DNA from: Siphonodentalium dalli
Taxonomy: Eukaryota > Mollusca > Scaphopoda > Gadilida > Siphonodentaliidae
Assembly (NCBI GenBank): GCA_032622095.1
Contig: CP136061.1
Span: 236,363,815-236,427,814, forward strand
DNA length: 64,000 nucleotides
Direction: 5' to 3'
The notes under the pieces were generated by a model, which was given only the letters and a program-made list of their open reading frames with translations, was not told the origin of the DNA and did no database searches. A program made the position numbers and the translations under genes. Positions 44,323 to 57,425 of the stretch are shown piece after piece; the first letter of the stretch is position 1, and each line of letters starts with the position of its first letter.

Positions 44323-45186
44323 TTGCCCGAATCAATGGAACCAAATATCAGTTGAGATTCTTCCGACAGTTTGAATCTCCAAGAAATATTTATGTGAAAA
44401 ATGTCGTAGTTAGACAATGATTCGAATATCTGCCAATTTTCCTCGGGTTTGGCGGTGTGGGGTAAAATTATTGGGTCAAGTTTTTTCTCACCTAATTATG
44501 ACAAGAGTGGTTCCACAAAATATTAAGCTGGTGTGGTCATCTCAACCTTGAGCGTTTTAAATAAATCAAGGTGGCGTCCAGTAGTATGCCTGTTATTTTT
44601 TAGAATTGTCACAGGTCAGATTGATCTGAATTTTAGAAATAATATCCCGTAAAATGTATACAAATGCATCTATATTTTGGCGTTTGAGAAGAGCTGTGAC
44701 CTCATCTTTGTCAAACTTCAAACGGTGCATTATTATGTTAGTTGACGTGCAAAAATGATTGTTATGCTCGTATCTAAGACAACGTGTAGTATTCAGAACC
44801 ATGCTGAACACCATCTTGAATTATGAGAGGTCTTTAAAGTAGATTTTAGCGTATTTTGAATACGTTGTTCCATGGATATTTGCGCATGTTTTGACGCCTA
44901 AATCACCTGGTTACCAATTTGTTCTAGGTTGGGCCTGAATGTTGACTTCAACGACCGAACTATTAATTAGAGAGCAGTTAATATTTTGTAGAACCATTCT
45001 TGTCATAATGAGGTGCGAACAAACTTGACCTGATAATGTTAACGCCTCCCCTTCCAAACCCACTGAAAGCAGGCAAATATTTGAATCATTGTCTAAATAC
45101 GACATTTTTCACATTAAATATTGTTTGGAAACTCAAACTGTCGGAAGAATCTCAACTGATATTTGGTGCCATTGATTCAGGCAAAA
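44323..45186. mobile_element. Element with 220-240-bp inverted arms
   Basis: 44323-44545 is the diverged reverse complement of about 44945-45186. Shared blocks are TGAATCAATGGnACCAAATATC and ATTATGACAAGA(G/A)TGGTTC. The inner 400 bp has frames of 64-73 codons on the minus strand without known domains. Confidence 0.65.
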
Positions 45187-45260
45187 TCGTCAAAACTCTT
45201 TGAAATCGACCATACCACTCCATAGAAAACATTGTCTGAACTATACTCAATTGCAAATAT

Positions 45261-45738
45261 GTGTCCCCCGAAAAATTAATTTTCGGGGGACTATAGAAAC
45301 GTGCTCCGTCCGTCCGTTCGTTCGTCCGCCCGTTCGCCCATCCGTCACACTTTTGAGTACCTTCATGGTGTAATCATCTCCTCCTACAGATTTCATCCCA
45401 GAGATTTGAAACTTCAGAATAGTGTTGCCCATATATTGAAGATGTGCAACATGTATATAGATGACGGATTTTTTTTTTTTTTAGGAGTTATTAACCCTTT
45501 TCGACATTTTTTTTAATTTTCTGTATGAGGGTACCTTCATGGTGTAATCAACTCCTCCTACAGTTTTGATCGTAGATATTTGAAACTTCAGAGTATTGTT
45601 ACCACATATTGGAGATGTGCAACATGTATATAGATGACGGTAAAAACTAAATTACGGAATTATTAACCCTTTCGACTTAGAACATTTCAACATTTTGTTT
45701 AATTTCTTTAACAAATCGGCATCGTTTTCGGGGGACAC
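45261..45738. mobile_element. Short element with GTGTCCCCCGAAAA ends
   Basis: Terminal inverted repeats are GTGTCCCCCGAAAA and TTTTCGGGGGACAC (one base different). The left end is followed by a (CCGTCCGTTCGT)n tract (45306-45345). An internal duplication of about 175 bp begins GAGTACCTTCATGGTGTAAT (about 45355) and GGGTACCTTCATGGTGTAAT (about 45529). Confidence 0.8.
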
Positions 45739-48129
45739 TGTGGTCGGCTGACCTTTTATTACATTTTGATTCGGGACCCAACTATCGGTGATAAACTGAC
45801 ACAAATGATTTCGCCATCGAGAGTCATTGCATTTAATTCATATATAAGAATGACGTTGTGTGTTGTCAATTTGAATTAATATTCGTAAAATATAACTACT
45901 TTGAACAAGATTATGACAGCGTGTCACCTCTTATGGCAAGATTTCATACCATACATCACGAGTTTCCCAAATAAATAATTTGCGCAGAATAATTTTGTAT
46001 GCCTATACCGTAGTATTATATCTCACATATGAATGACATATTTCACGGAAACTGAAAATAGAATGTTTTTATATAGACGTGAGAAATTAATGAACTCCTA
46101 GTATGCAAAAGAATAACGCAGAACGAGACCCGATCCTTCCTCCTGTTACGTAAGTTCTGTCATTATGTGACTCTTTTCAATATATATGCCATCTGAAAAC
46201 ATGTCTATGCGTATTTCATACATTTGTTGTGTCAGTGATTTTTACACGCAGTTGAATTATTAAACAGGGAAATCACTTCACTGCACGTAGAATCCACCGT
46301 AACTGACATTACATTCCCCAATCCGTGCACTATCACAAATCCGCGCTTTTTGAAATAACAGCTGTACCATATCCGAAGTGCGTCGGATGACATATTTATG
46401 TTACGCACCTGCCCGACTAAGTCACTTCGACCACATGGTACATATTCATACAAGCAGTGGCAAGTTTACCAATATTGCACCGTCAATACGATCGATAAAT
46501 AGAGGATACCTGTATGGTTTTGAGTGACCACTATAATTATTTCATGAGTGACTAGCAGTGGAAATATCAATTTTCAACAACCACAGCTCGTACTCAAAAG
46601 TGTTCTATTTATTATATGCTTTAACCATATCAATAGTTATTTTTAATGTATTAATATTCCTTAATTAATGCCAAAATAATTTCTTACAAAGTGTACACAA
46701 AATGTCAGTTGAAAATTTGTTGTTCGCAGTTGATAGCCAACGAACCACTTTCAAATGCGATAAGATGACATTCTAATCACGAAATACTATTATTTCAGTT
46801 TAAACAACTCTTTTTGATCAATTTCGTTTCGCTCAAGATTGCCCTTCTATTTTTATACCTAACAGAAAAGAAAAATTAACACAACACTTCCTATAAAATT
46901 TAGAAACACGTTCATCGAGGTAATTTCTTCACGCGTTGATATTCGTTCAATATTATTCGGTGAATTTACCGGAAGTAAGCGACAGTGAATATATCATTTT
47001 TGAATAACAAAATGGTATCTTTACTGTCGGTATATAGACACTAAATACGTATTTACGGCAATTTCCCACTATTTAATGGGGAAGCATATACTAAACACTT
47101 GTCTCTGTCGATCGAGATGTTGGTACTTTGTGAGCAATTGTTATATATAATATGAAGTCTCATGGTCTCATTTTGAAAGTATTTCATTGAAAACAAAACA
47201 TTTCTCACGTTAATACATATCACACATGTAACTAAATTAATGACAATATATTCGAGGCGTTTGTCAATGCTAACCTCGAGATGATGTACAAGATTTTGGG
47301 CATTCCCTTCGTGTTATCGGCCGCAGGAGTAATCTGGTATATCAGTGTGTGTTGGGCGTCAAATATTTGTCGTGCAGTTGAATAAGTCCACTCATAAATC
47401 ACTTCACTGCACACAGAAACCACTGTCATCGGACAGTAACTGACAATTTGAAAGGAAAGTTTTCGTTATCTCTACATAAGTATTTTGTTATAATGAGATC
47501 CTTTCTCGTTATAACATGATAGTTTCTCGTTGTAGGGAGATGCATATGTCGTTATTATGAGATCATATTTCGTTATAACGAGATCGTAACTCATTATAAC
47601 GAGATAGACAAACTATTTCGGATGTCCAAAACCAGCCACCATAAGTTACTTATGTACGTCTATGATAAGTGCTTTCACTCCAAAAAGAGCGTGGATGGAC
47701 TTCCCGGATACCTAACAAACACATTTGAAACTAGGATTTAAATTTCTGAAATACCAGAAATTTTATACTTCCATGGAATATTTAATTTTTAATGAACACA
47801 ATCTTTATATTATATTGAAATTATGTATTAAATAATTAAAAGAAATGAATAAGAAAAAGATCGTAGACAAGGATTGTAAGTTCAGAATTTCGTCTTGTGG
47901 GTATATTATTAATGATATATGAGGATTTATTTGTTAAAACTGTCATGGCGACTACTGCCCTTAGACCCTTGTTATGGTTGTTATAATTATACTAATATTA
48001 TGAAATACGTCACGACCCTGGTTGTTAATGTATAAGCACTCACAGTACAAAGCAAAATACTACATACCATTGTACGCCATGAAAGTCTTAACTTGAGATA
48101 TATCATTAATATTAATGCTACGGCCGTGC
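45739..48129. other. No gene recognised
   Basis: Two related blocks on the minus strand, near 46265-46330 and 47390-47450, share GTGCAGTGAAGTGATTT and neighbouring sequence and may be old duplicates. 47490-47610 has several CTCGTTATAACGAGAT-type palindromes. No supported coding region. Confidence 0.4.
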
Positions 48130-49460
48130 AACATTCTATACACGTTGGCTCAAAAACGTTTACCCCCCCCCCCCCACACGCCCGCCCCATTGAGTTTCGG
48201 TGGAATTTATCAAACGTCTGAACCATCTCTAAGCCAGCTCTCCGTTGGGCAGGTTGCTTTTATAGCAGAGCGGTCAAAATTTGTGGGCGATCTGTCAGTA
48301 TACCGACATACCTGTCCCTGCATTAAATATCCTAGTGTATACAGTCATCCGGGAGTATTTTCCTATGTAACATGTGAATGCATGTAATATCGGGCACTTA
48401 ATCCTGATTAATTTATTTGAAAAATTATGAAATTTCTCCGAATTTGCGCGTGGATAGTACCCACAATATCCGCTCGTCAAATTTGTTCTATCTCGATTCA
48501 CGATTTCTCCATTTTTTGTTTTCCTTTGTGAGATTTACTCGAATTTGCCAAAGGCCTCGACCCATACCGATGCAAGCTCTCCGTTAGACAGATTGCTTTT
48601 AAACCACGACAGTCAAACTTCCAGGATGTATCTATTGTATACCGATGTACCTGATAGCGCATATCACTCGCTCCCTCATTAGCCTGTTTGAATTTGCCAT
48701 GAATATTGGAGAATTTCGAGTTTTGCCATATATCGATGGCAGGCTGTGTTCATCTGCATGTAATACGTATTATGCTATATAGCGTCGCCACTAGTAAACC
48801 CTTTGCTCTGAAACTTACGAAATCGCACCAGAGTTGGGCGTTGATACCCCTATCACACCAGCTCGTCAGCAAAATTGTATCTCCGTGTTTGATATTTTGA
48901 AGTATTTTTCAACATTATGGTTTTTGTTGGAATCTGCCAATTTGAACCCTCCTGAACACGAGCTCTTCGTTGGTCAGGTTGCTTTGTTAGTAGAGCGGTC
49001 AAACTTTCGGATATTACCAGAAGTATATCGAATTACCTGCTCCTGCATTAGCTCGCTCCTTCATTAACCCGGTCGCATTTGGCGAGAAAAATAGGTTAGT
49101 GATACAGCACTTAACAAAACTTATTTACATTATAAAGCCTCGCCAAGAGTAAACCTTCCACCTTAGCGCCAATTAAGCAGACATCAATAAGTTGCGCTTG
49201 GATACTATCTATCATATCCACTACTCAGAAATTTTTTTTCTCGATGTTTCATTTTTTAGACAATTTCCCCCCTTTGATTTTTGTTGGAATTTGCAAAAAG
49301 TCTGAACCCACCCGAAGCTCGATCGCCTTATGGCAGGTTGCTGTTATAGTAGCGCTATCAAACTTCGGGGGCCTACCTGTGAGATACCAGCATACCCGCT
49401 CCTGCATTAACCTTGCTCATCAATTAGCCCATTGGAATTGGCGCCAAAAATAGGTCATTT
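48130..49460. repeat. Degenerate tandem repeat, about 330-bp unit, four copies
   Basis: Each unit has 'TTTTGTTGGAATTTGCCAA', then 'AGCTCTTCGTTGGGCAGGTT', 'GCTTTTATAGTAGAGCGGTC' and 'ACCTGCTCCTGCATTAnCTC'. Copies are at about 48180, 48520, 48915 and 49270. The array begins near a C-rich run (48163-48174). Confidence 0.7.
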
Positions 49461-51903
49461 TCTTGTCCATGTTGTATATCGGTAACGGTTTGGACAAGAA
49501 ACTGGTAAATGGTACATTCCGGTCCGAATCACTCTTCCCATCTGGAGAAAGCAATAAAAATATTATTCCGCTGGACTTGTTTTTTGTTTGTTTTTTTTTG
49601 GTGCTAAATCTGACGTTTACATCCGCCGCCGGTCAGCCTGGTCTCACAAACCTCGGCCTGGTCTCACCACCCCGACATGGTATCACCACCCGACATGGCA
49701 TCGTCGCCTCCCCGGCATGGTCTCACCCTCTCCCATGCTTCTTCATTAGACAAATTATATAATATTCGATGGTCTGTAACTTTGACATTTCTCAACCGAT
49801 TTACAAAATTCTTTCAGGAGGATCATTAGTACGTGCTGTAGATACATGGTAGTAAAAATGGTTGAAATCATCGCAAAAAAACAAATTGCGAAAATTTCGC
49901 CCCCACCCTAACCAAAAAATGTAAGTCCGACCCTGTCCAAAATATTTTTTTGTAGTACATTGACAACGGCCAGCACTACAATACAAACTAAATACAGCTA
50001 TCTTTCTTGCTATGTGAGAACAGGCGATCAGAAGATTTCGAGGTTGACATATATATGGGAGATAACTCTGGAGAGGAAAGACGGACAAAGTTTTTGATGT
50101 GCTCTCGATTCAGTGGATATCAAGATGTATCTATCGACCATATTTCAGTGCTGTACTCCTTATATTTTCGGAGTTCTGAAAACACCAATTGTTCACATAA
50201 AGGGAGATAAATCTGCAAGTCAAGTGAGGACATGATTCTCAATAGGCCTAAGCACTAGAGCTTGTATACATATATATATACATACAAAGTTTCAGCTTTC
50301 TAGCTATTGTACTTACTGAGCTTTGCTCGTTATAAAATTGCTAAGAAAAAAGAGAATAATAATAATAGAGAAAAATAAAAATCACAAAAACAATATACTT
50401 CCATGTAAAACATGGAAGTATAATAAGCCAACGCCATCGACCGCCACAGCTTCAACGTACATTTGTATAAACTACATCACTGCTATAACACAGACAAATT
50501 ATCATCCTAGTTATCAAGGCCGATGTATAGACTAAACCGGTGCACAATTTATTAAAACTTGAGCAGGCGCTCTACCTACATCCACACAGTATTTGCCACA
50601 ACAGAAATAATTGAACTTATGTTCAAGTACAAACAGATTTAAAATCGAAGAACAATTTTCTTTGTTGCAGTGACATCTAAGTTTGCGACAATTGTACTTG
50701 TAAATGAGTGTGAGTCACACTGGACATGACACCCATCGATTTCTTGCACAAACTTTCATTCGAACACCTCTATAATTCCGAACCAAAGCACCATAATTGT
50801 GTGCTGTTTCTTAATCCGGCCAACACATTGATCTTGCGTTAACAAGACAGTCTTCGACACCGATAAGATATATATTAGTTAAAATAGGAACCTAAACACT
50901 ATCACTTATATTTCCATCGTGCTAAAGTGTATGTTTGAATAGTTTCTTCTAATTTACGATTAAAATTTTAGTCAAAAAAGGGAAGGATTTATTTTTGTGA
51001 AATTGAGTTTTTGTATGAATATCCCCAAAAAAAATCCATTAACTGAATATTTAAGAAATTTACAAAATTAACCAATGTCCCTTGTTATGACACTATTTTA
51101 GTGTAGTATGTTGTCTATTATTTACTCATTCTTGCAAAGAATGTTGCGTTGCAGTTCCAGATAAGACATACATACACCAATTAGACGAATTTCAATGTTA
51201 CGTCAGTGTAAACAAATTTTTTTTTAATCGCAATTTCCAACTTTTAATTTGAAGTCAAACTCATGATAATGTCTCACTAATGTATGCTATGGTACTATAA
51301 CAACACAGGTTTACCCTCACAACATGAGAGATATGTTCTAGTTATATAAACAAAAAAATGGTTTTAAAAAACAAGATCTTTTGAGGCGGGCTTGCATTTG
51401 AGAGTTTGACAGGAAATATTTGCCAAAAAATGCACTGCATTATCTAGCTTAGGAATCAGCTATGGTCTATATTCTGGCTGTTATCTGAAATAATGACTGC
51501 CTGCGATATAATAAATCAAACATTTTTCATTGCATATTTTTTTTTGTAGCCATTGGTGCCATTTGGCTCTCAATTTGGGTAATTGTTTGTTTTTTGTTTA
51601 ATTAGGCTTTAACGTCGTTTTAGCCACAAGGCCATATCACGACTGAGATAAATTGAATCAATATTTAGCGGAGCAACTGTGAGTAGATTTAACTGTGAAT
51701 TAGACTAAAATGTAACAAACTATATACAAATAAAAGCACCCAAAATCAGTACGAGAATTCGTGATTTGGGGTCAAATGGGGGTAAATGGTGGACTTCCAG
51801 CAAAATAGGTTTCCCGGTGACCGTATCCCGAGCAACATGGCTTATTTCAGCTTAAATCTCATCATCGTCACTGTGAACCTCCCTTAAATTTTATTTTCAT
51901 GTT
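49461..51903. other. No gene recognised
   Basis: 49640-49740 has a short repeat of CATGGTCTCACC-type units. 'GGGAGATAACTC' occurs at about 50061. 51600-51640 (TTAACGTCGTTTTAGCCACA) resembles the tail of a mollusc SINE-like repeat, from memory and unproven. Confidence 0.35.
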
Positions 51904-52449
51904 CTAAGCTTTTACCGTCTGTGCACTCGGCTTTTCATTGTGCATAGCGGACTTCACATTGGTTGCTTGTTCTTCGCCTCCGAAATTATTCACGGCTGTT
52001 GGGCATTGCCTTCTTTTCGAATTTTCTCTGATAAAGACAGGACAGGACTGCCCCATGAATTTAAAAACAATGATATAATTTGTATTGTGCTGGCATTGAA
52101 GTCCAGTTTTGCTTGATATTTTTACTGAGCTGCAAGCGTTGATATTTATCAAATTAGTATATGTTATGACTGTTTTCTGATGCCAATCAACACCAGGAGT
52201 GGCAGTAAAATGAGCCCAAAATATATGACCATGGCAGGGAAGCAACGAGTCTAAGGAGGAAGAATCGGAAATCAACTTGATCTGGGGGATGCAGAAATAA
52301 AATGATGAACATTCGCGCCTCGGAATTAGGTTGTCGGACGTCATATACGAGCGAGAAAAAACAGAGAGAAAGATGGACTTGTTCAGAATGCAGCAAATTT
52401 TGAAATTCGAGTTAAAGAGCCTGGCTGAGTTAAGAGGTAACACGTACAT
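51904..52449 (-). CDS. Unrecognised 181-aa ORF, doubtful
   Basis: An open frame of 181 codons in AT-rich DNA, which is unusual by chance. It has ten or more cysteines and no recognised domain. The N-terminal part is mildly hydrophobic (FKICCILNKSIFLSVF) but not a convincing signal peptide. The lower part ends with a polar tail (GGEEQATNVKSAMHNEKPSAQ). No matching exon or repeat was seen nearby. It could be a host exon or a chance frame. Confidence 0.2.
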   Translation of the reverse strand: MYVLPLNSARLFNSNFKICCILNKSIFLSVFSRSYMTSDNLIPRRECSSFYFCIPQIKLISDSSSLDSLLPCHGHIFWAHFTATPGVDWHQKTVITYTNLININACSSVKISSKTGLQCQHNTNYIIVFKFMGQSCPVFIRENSKRRQCPTAVNNFGGEEQATNVKSAMHNEKPSAQTVKA

Positions 52450-54045
52450 GTAATGCTAATAAATTCGGATTCTTCTGACAAAAGGAACGTCAATCTTGAT
52501 TACCTTCGGGGAATGGATGAGATCAGTAGAAGGGTTGAGAAGATGTTAAAATGGAACGGTTTAATACCTCTGTTTGAAGGAGACATACTAGTCTGAGGTG
52601 AATGACGCGGAAAATGATGATGAGCATTAGTGGCGACCGAAAATTAGTAAGCCCTAAAAAATCTAAAATTTCAAATTTGATATCGACATCAAACGAAGTG
52701 ATAATGTATTGATGCCGCAAATGTCCCCACACAGTACGTTCCAGTTTGAGTATATAACCTCTTGTATATAATTTTCTGATTTAACTTTTCAGCAAATATC
52801 TGCAGGCGAGTTGAAAATAATTTCTCGACCTGACATCTCAATCGACTGCGGGGGTCGGCTATCTTTGTTGAAAAAGAAAACTTACTTCCAGTCTATCTAT
52901 ATGAGTGGAAGCCTTACTCAATGTGTATGCCGGTTGGCTCAGGCACATATAATCGGGTTTGAATAACTGGCCTGATGATTCACAACAAATTGAAATACCA
53001 ATTTAAGCGAAATTTTTGAAAGCAAAAGGTAAATTCGTAGGTTCGAAAACCGAACCTTCGTAGTTTGTTGGGAATACCGGCGGTAACAATACTCTGAAAT
53101 TTTGTTATATGTATACACGTAATAAATGTTCACATACCACTTGCTGGCAGAATAAACAAGAAAGGAGTTCTCACCGGAATATTCTCAGGCATGTCCGTCA
53201 CAAAGCTGACTACCTTACTCGTATTTAAATTGGCGCAGTACTATTTTCGCTCTGTTTGAATTTGCGCACTTTAAGAACGCGCACCTATCGGCGCGAATTC
53301 AAAACTGACAAACATGTTTTCGTAAAAGTCTTGTATCTGATGACAGTTTCAGTTCCTATCGTCGGTTTTGAAGATAAACACGATCACAGCCGATTTTCAT
53401 CTTGTAGACCATAACGGCATCTTCATTTTGTTGCAATGATGGATGTTTATATGCTCCAAATAATTATTCTGATATTAAAATAGTAATGGACTGGACATCA
53501 ATGAAATGAACTCAAAAACAGAAAACCTCGACGGCGAAGGAAACTGGCTTAAGAAAAATCAACACTTGGCTGCGGGTTGTGATAACATAACTATATAACT
53601 CAGACTGTGTGGTCACGCTGCCATGCACTCCAGTGTGGTGAATAGGGGACGTGCATTCATGCACATGTAATCAAGAATATGTGTATTTCTTACAAGCATT
53701 TCAGTACCGTCGACGTTACCATGATTTGTACGTCGCTTGGCATTGAGTAAAGGTTTTTAATTTTTTATTAACGCCCCTCGGGTGTATACTGTGGTACAGA
53801 TTTGAGAAAGATGTGGTTCGCTGGGCATTTTATAAATAGATAATGTTTTTTTCCGGTTGTGACAATTCGCAGTAGGTCGCTATTTGGGGACGTCTATTTG
53901 CGGAGGTCCCCGAATTCGCGGAGATCCCCTAAAACTTTTCGTCCCAATAACATTATTTGCAATGCTTGTTTACAAATATATGTATCGTCATTCGATATTT
54001 ACTTGTGAGTCACTTGAACATATTACTTGTTGTCTAACTCGTATT
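52450..54045. other. No gene recognised
   Basis: Only short frames, with no repeats that I can name. Confidence 0.35.
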
Positions 54046-54480
54046 TTATATAATATAAGAATGTGTCTTGTATATTTTGAATTGATCGAGTGTTGGAGCC
54101 TCAACAGCGAAGTCTGGCAGAGCGTTCCAGCTATTTACCACCCTCTGCGTGAAGAAATATTTTCCTATGGCCTTGTTAACAATGGGCATCTGTAGCTCTT
54201 TATTATGTCCTCTTGTTCTTCGTGGTGAATGTCTTTCTAATAGGTCACAGGCATTGATATTGTAATGACCATTCAACAGTTTATATACCTCGATTAGATC
54301 TCTAAATCTTCGATATTTTAAAGACATCAGATTGAGTCTTATCATTCGGTCTCGGTAGCATAGAGTTTTGATTAGTTTCGTTGCTTTTCTTGTATTTCTC
54401 TATCACAATGCTTTGATATTTGTGATGTGGGCTCCATGCAGAGTTACAGTATTCGATAATAGGTCTGACCATGCTTATGT
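54046..54480 (-). pseudogene. CR1-like LINE fragment, 3' end of ORF2
   Basis: The minus strand shows the end of the RT and the post-RT region: MVRPIIEYCNSAWSPH, then ATKLIKTL, LKYRRFRDLIEVYKLLNGHY, RRTRGHNKELQ and FFTQRVVNSWNALPD. These blocks in this order are characteristic of CR1-like elements in invertebrates. A frameshift lies near 54400. The 5' part is absent, as is usual for 5'-truncated LINE copies. Confidence 0.85.
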
Positions 54481-54609
54481 AGAACGATTAGAAAGTGTCG
54501 ATGTCCAAGTTCGTGAAAGTTCTGTTGACTATGCCGATGATTTGAGAAGCTTTATTGTTTTAGGATATTGTAGGAAGCCTAATCTGGCCGTGTCAAATTG
54601 AGCTATAGC

Positions 54610-54985
54610 GATGGGATTTTTCGCAGGAAAACACATTTCGGGTTTTCGTGGGGGTGTATTCGCTGGATGTCTTATAGTTGCAGTATGTAACTATTATGAC
54701 CGCGTTAATTGCTTTCGATGTTTATGTATGAACAATGGCTGGGCCATGCACTCTTGGCGGGAACACAATGCCTCCGATTTTGTATCCGCATTTAGAAGCT
54801 TTCTGGTGTGGTGAATGAGAAACCTGCAGTAATAAGCCGTAGTTTTTTTTTTATAATTTGAAGGATTAATAGTTGTTTTAACGGAATTCTGAGGCGGTGC
54901 ATTCATGTAACCAATTATTTTATATTATAATTTATATTTATGGCTAATAATATGATCTTGAGGGCGTTCATGTACTTGGTTTCAA
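54610..54985. repeat. Segmental duplicate, copy A
   Basis: From TTCGGGTTTTCG through GCAGTATGTAACT, GGCGGGAACACAATGC, GAATGAGAAACCTG and TTGTTTTAACGGAATTCT to ATCTTGAGGGCGTT. Direct copy of 56950-57425. Confidence 0.75.
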
Positions 54986-55769
54986 TTGGAAGGGTAAAAT
55001 ATATTTTTATTTGACACTCAGCATGGGCCTCAGATCAGCTGCGTATATCTGTCAACGCATAACAAATGCCATCAGATACACATGCGCCTTGCAGGGTTGT
55101 CAGATTAACATATCCTCGCGGAAATGCGCACATAATCGAACCTATAATATGAAATAGGTACATTATGTGATTAATTGCTTCTGAGATAAGCAGATAATGT
55201 ACTCTTACCCGTTATTTCGTTTTCGGCGCGGACCACAGTGAAAACACATGTTAAAGAGCGTGCCTCTCAAAAGTCGTGAGTTGGCTTATTTGTCTCATTG
55301 TCTGCACATACTGTGTTTAGCATCGCCTCATTATGAGTCGATAATGTGACTAAAATGTTCAAATTTTTAGTACATTATCGACTCAAAATGAGGCCATTCT
55401 AAGCAGATTATATACCTAAAATAAGTGCTATTATAAGCAGATAATGTGCTGTTTTTTTGGGAGAACAAGCTGTTCAGATTGTCAATTTTATTGACGATTT
55501 TGCGGGGGCAGACGTTCCCGATAAGGCAGACCATTAATACCAGACATTAATAGATGTATTTTTTTTTTTAATGGTTTATTCTCAGACACATACATGTGTA
55601 ACATGAGATATATAACATATACAAGGTTGTGTGCACACAATTACACAGTAATACAAATAAATTTAATTTTACCGAAGTCACTGCCTGAAAGCAAGTATAT
55701 AAGTGCCAGTGTAAACCTGCAAGGAAATGTCAATCAACTTCAAGTATAAGTAGTAATAAAACGGTGTTA
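54986..55769. other. No gene recognised; ATTATCGACTCA inverted pair
   Basis: 'CCTCATTATGAGTCGATAATGT' (about 55327) and 'ACATTATCGACTCAAAATGAGG' (about 55372) form a stem. Nothing coding is recognised. Confidence 0.45.
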
Positions 55770-56145
55770 TTTAATTTCATTGATCTTAAGACCCTTCGTG
55801 ATGTAAATTGACAGTTTCTTCATTGTATTCTCGTTAATGTCGTTGAGAAGGTCACAAAACGCTTCATGGGAGCCAGTTTTCCATATAATTTCAAGTATGT
55901 ATCAGGTTCTTAGCTCATGCAGTTTAGTGCAGTTCGTTATAAACTGAAATTCGTCACCGTGTTCATGTTTACAAGCAAGGCATAATCCACTATCGACTTG
56001 TATTGAGCTTTTCTTTTTCTTCTTTTTCCATTTGCTCACCTCAATGGCCAATCTGTGGTTAGCACTTCTTAATTTCCGTATGCTAATATAAATATTAAAG
56101 GGCAAATTATAATATGCTGATAGGGAAGGTAAATGTTTCAATTTG
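55770..56145 (-). pseudogene. LINE fragment, C-terminal finger region
   Basis: The minus frame has IRKLRSANHRLAIEVSKWKK, GLCLACKHEHGDEFQFITNC and, after a stop, FCDLLNDINENTMKKLSIYITKGLK. It has the same layout (C-x2-C, ...EFHFl..C) as the C-terminus of the LINE in intron 1, but is not a close copy. Confidence 0.75.
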
Positions 56146-56212
56146 TTTATTGGATGCGTGGGGTCTTAGAGAATTCAGAGATAAAGTGAGCCCTCTGTCT
56201 TGAGAATGTTTT

Positions 56213-56237
56213 GGGGGGGGGGGGGGGGGGGGGGGGG
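56213..56237. repeat. Run of 25 G
   Basis: Uninterrupted G tract, possibly expanded or of uncertain length in assembly. Similar C/G runs are at 20648-20661, 41971-41991, 48163-48174 and 58134-58147. Confidence 0.9.
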
Positions 56238-56949
56238 TAACTATGGATACTGAAAAGACTCAATTAAAGGTAAAGCAAGAGCGAGTCGAAGAAATTCTGC
56301 AGCTGGTTAACGTTTGGTTGGATAAAGTTGTTGCTACCTTTAAAGAAATACAATGTTTGTTGGGGAAATTATACTTTATATATGCATGTGTTAAACCTTA
56401 ATGGACTCTTACCTAATCAATCGCATATTTGAATCCAAGTCGCCACTATATTCCCATATTTCAGCAATAATTTCAAATTAGTTTTTGCATTGAAAAAGAA
56501 CTCAATGACCAATTGGCGAGCGCACACTGAGTATACTGATCGCTGATTGGTTAAACCGGAATCACGCGTAAATTGTGTAATCCGAATTAGCTTCATATGT
56601 ATTGGTATAGCGAATTAAATCTGCTGATTGTTGTCATATAATTATGCTCTTCGTGCTCTTTTTTTATGTTTATGTTTAAACATATCGTATTGCCATATAT
56701 ACATGTATATATACATACAACAATTGGGATTGGGACACAAGTGCCGACTTAGATTTGTCCCGTTCCCAAATAAACAGAGAAGGGCTGCATATTATAACCT
56801 CTTGTTCGAAGTGTGTTATTACGCCCTATGGGTGTTTACTGCTATGATGGTCAGGCCGTGGCAATGGGGGATGGGGATATCTGGCAGGACAACACATTTC
56901 ATGTTTCACGCGATGAAAGTTATTTTGGGAAATTGTAGTAAGGCTGATC
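56238..56949. other. No gene recognised
   Basis: A frame of 135 codons (56628-57035, +) runs into the duplicated segment and has no domain. Confidence 0.35.
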
Positions 56950-57425
56950 AGGCCGTATCTTGCAGGACAACACATTTCGGGTTTTCGCAGATGTGTATTC
57001 ACAGATGTCTCATTGTTGCAGTATGTAACTTTTAGGAGCCTGGGCTGCGTTAATTGCTTTCAATGTTTAGGTATGAACAATAGCCTGGCTACTCTTGAAT
57101 AGTTTATGGCGGGAACACAATGCAATACAACAGCTAACTTTGCTGATGAAGTATTAGACATGTCTCAGTTGGACTAGATGTATTGCGAAGTATCAGGTGT
57201 GTATTTAATCCGTTTAGTAGATGTTTGGTCTGCATTTAGATTCTTTCTGGTATATGTACAGTGAATGAGAAACCTGTAATTACAGTAATTAGCCGTAGAA
57301 TTGTAATAATTTGAAGGATTAGTTGTTTTAACGGAATTCTAATGTGGCCATTCATGAAACCGATAAATTTGATATTATAATTCATATATATGCCTAATAT
57401 TATCATCTTGAGGGCGTTACCATTT
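56950..57425. repeat. Segmental duplicate, copy B
   Basis: Same blocks as 54610-54985, with about 100 bp of extra sequence (57120-57230). Direct orientation, about 2.3 kb apart, with the LINE fragment and G run between them. Confidence 0.75.
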
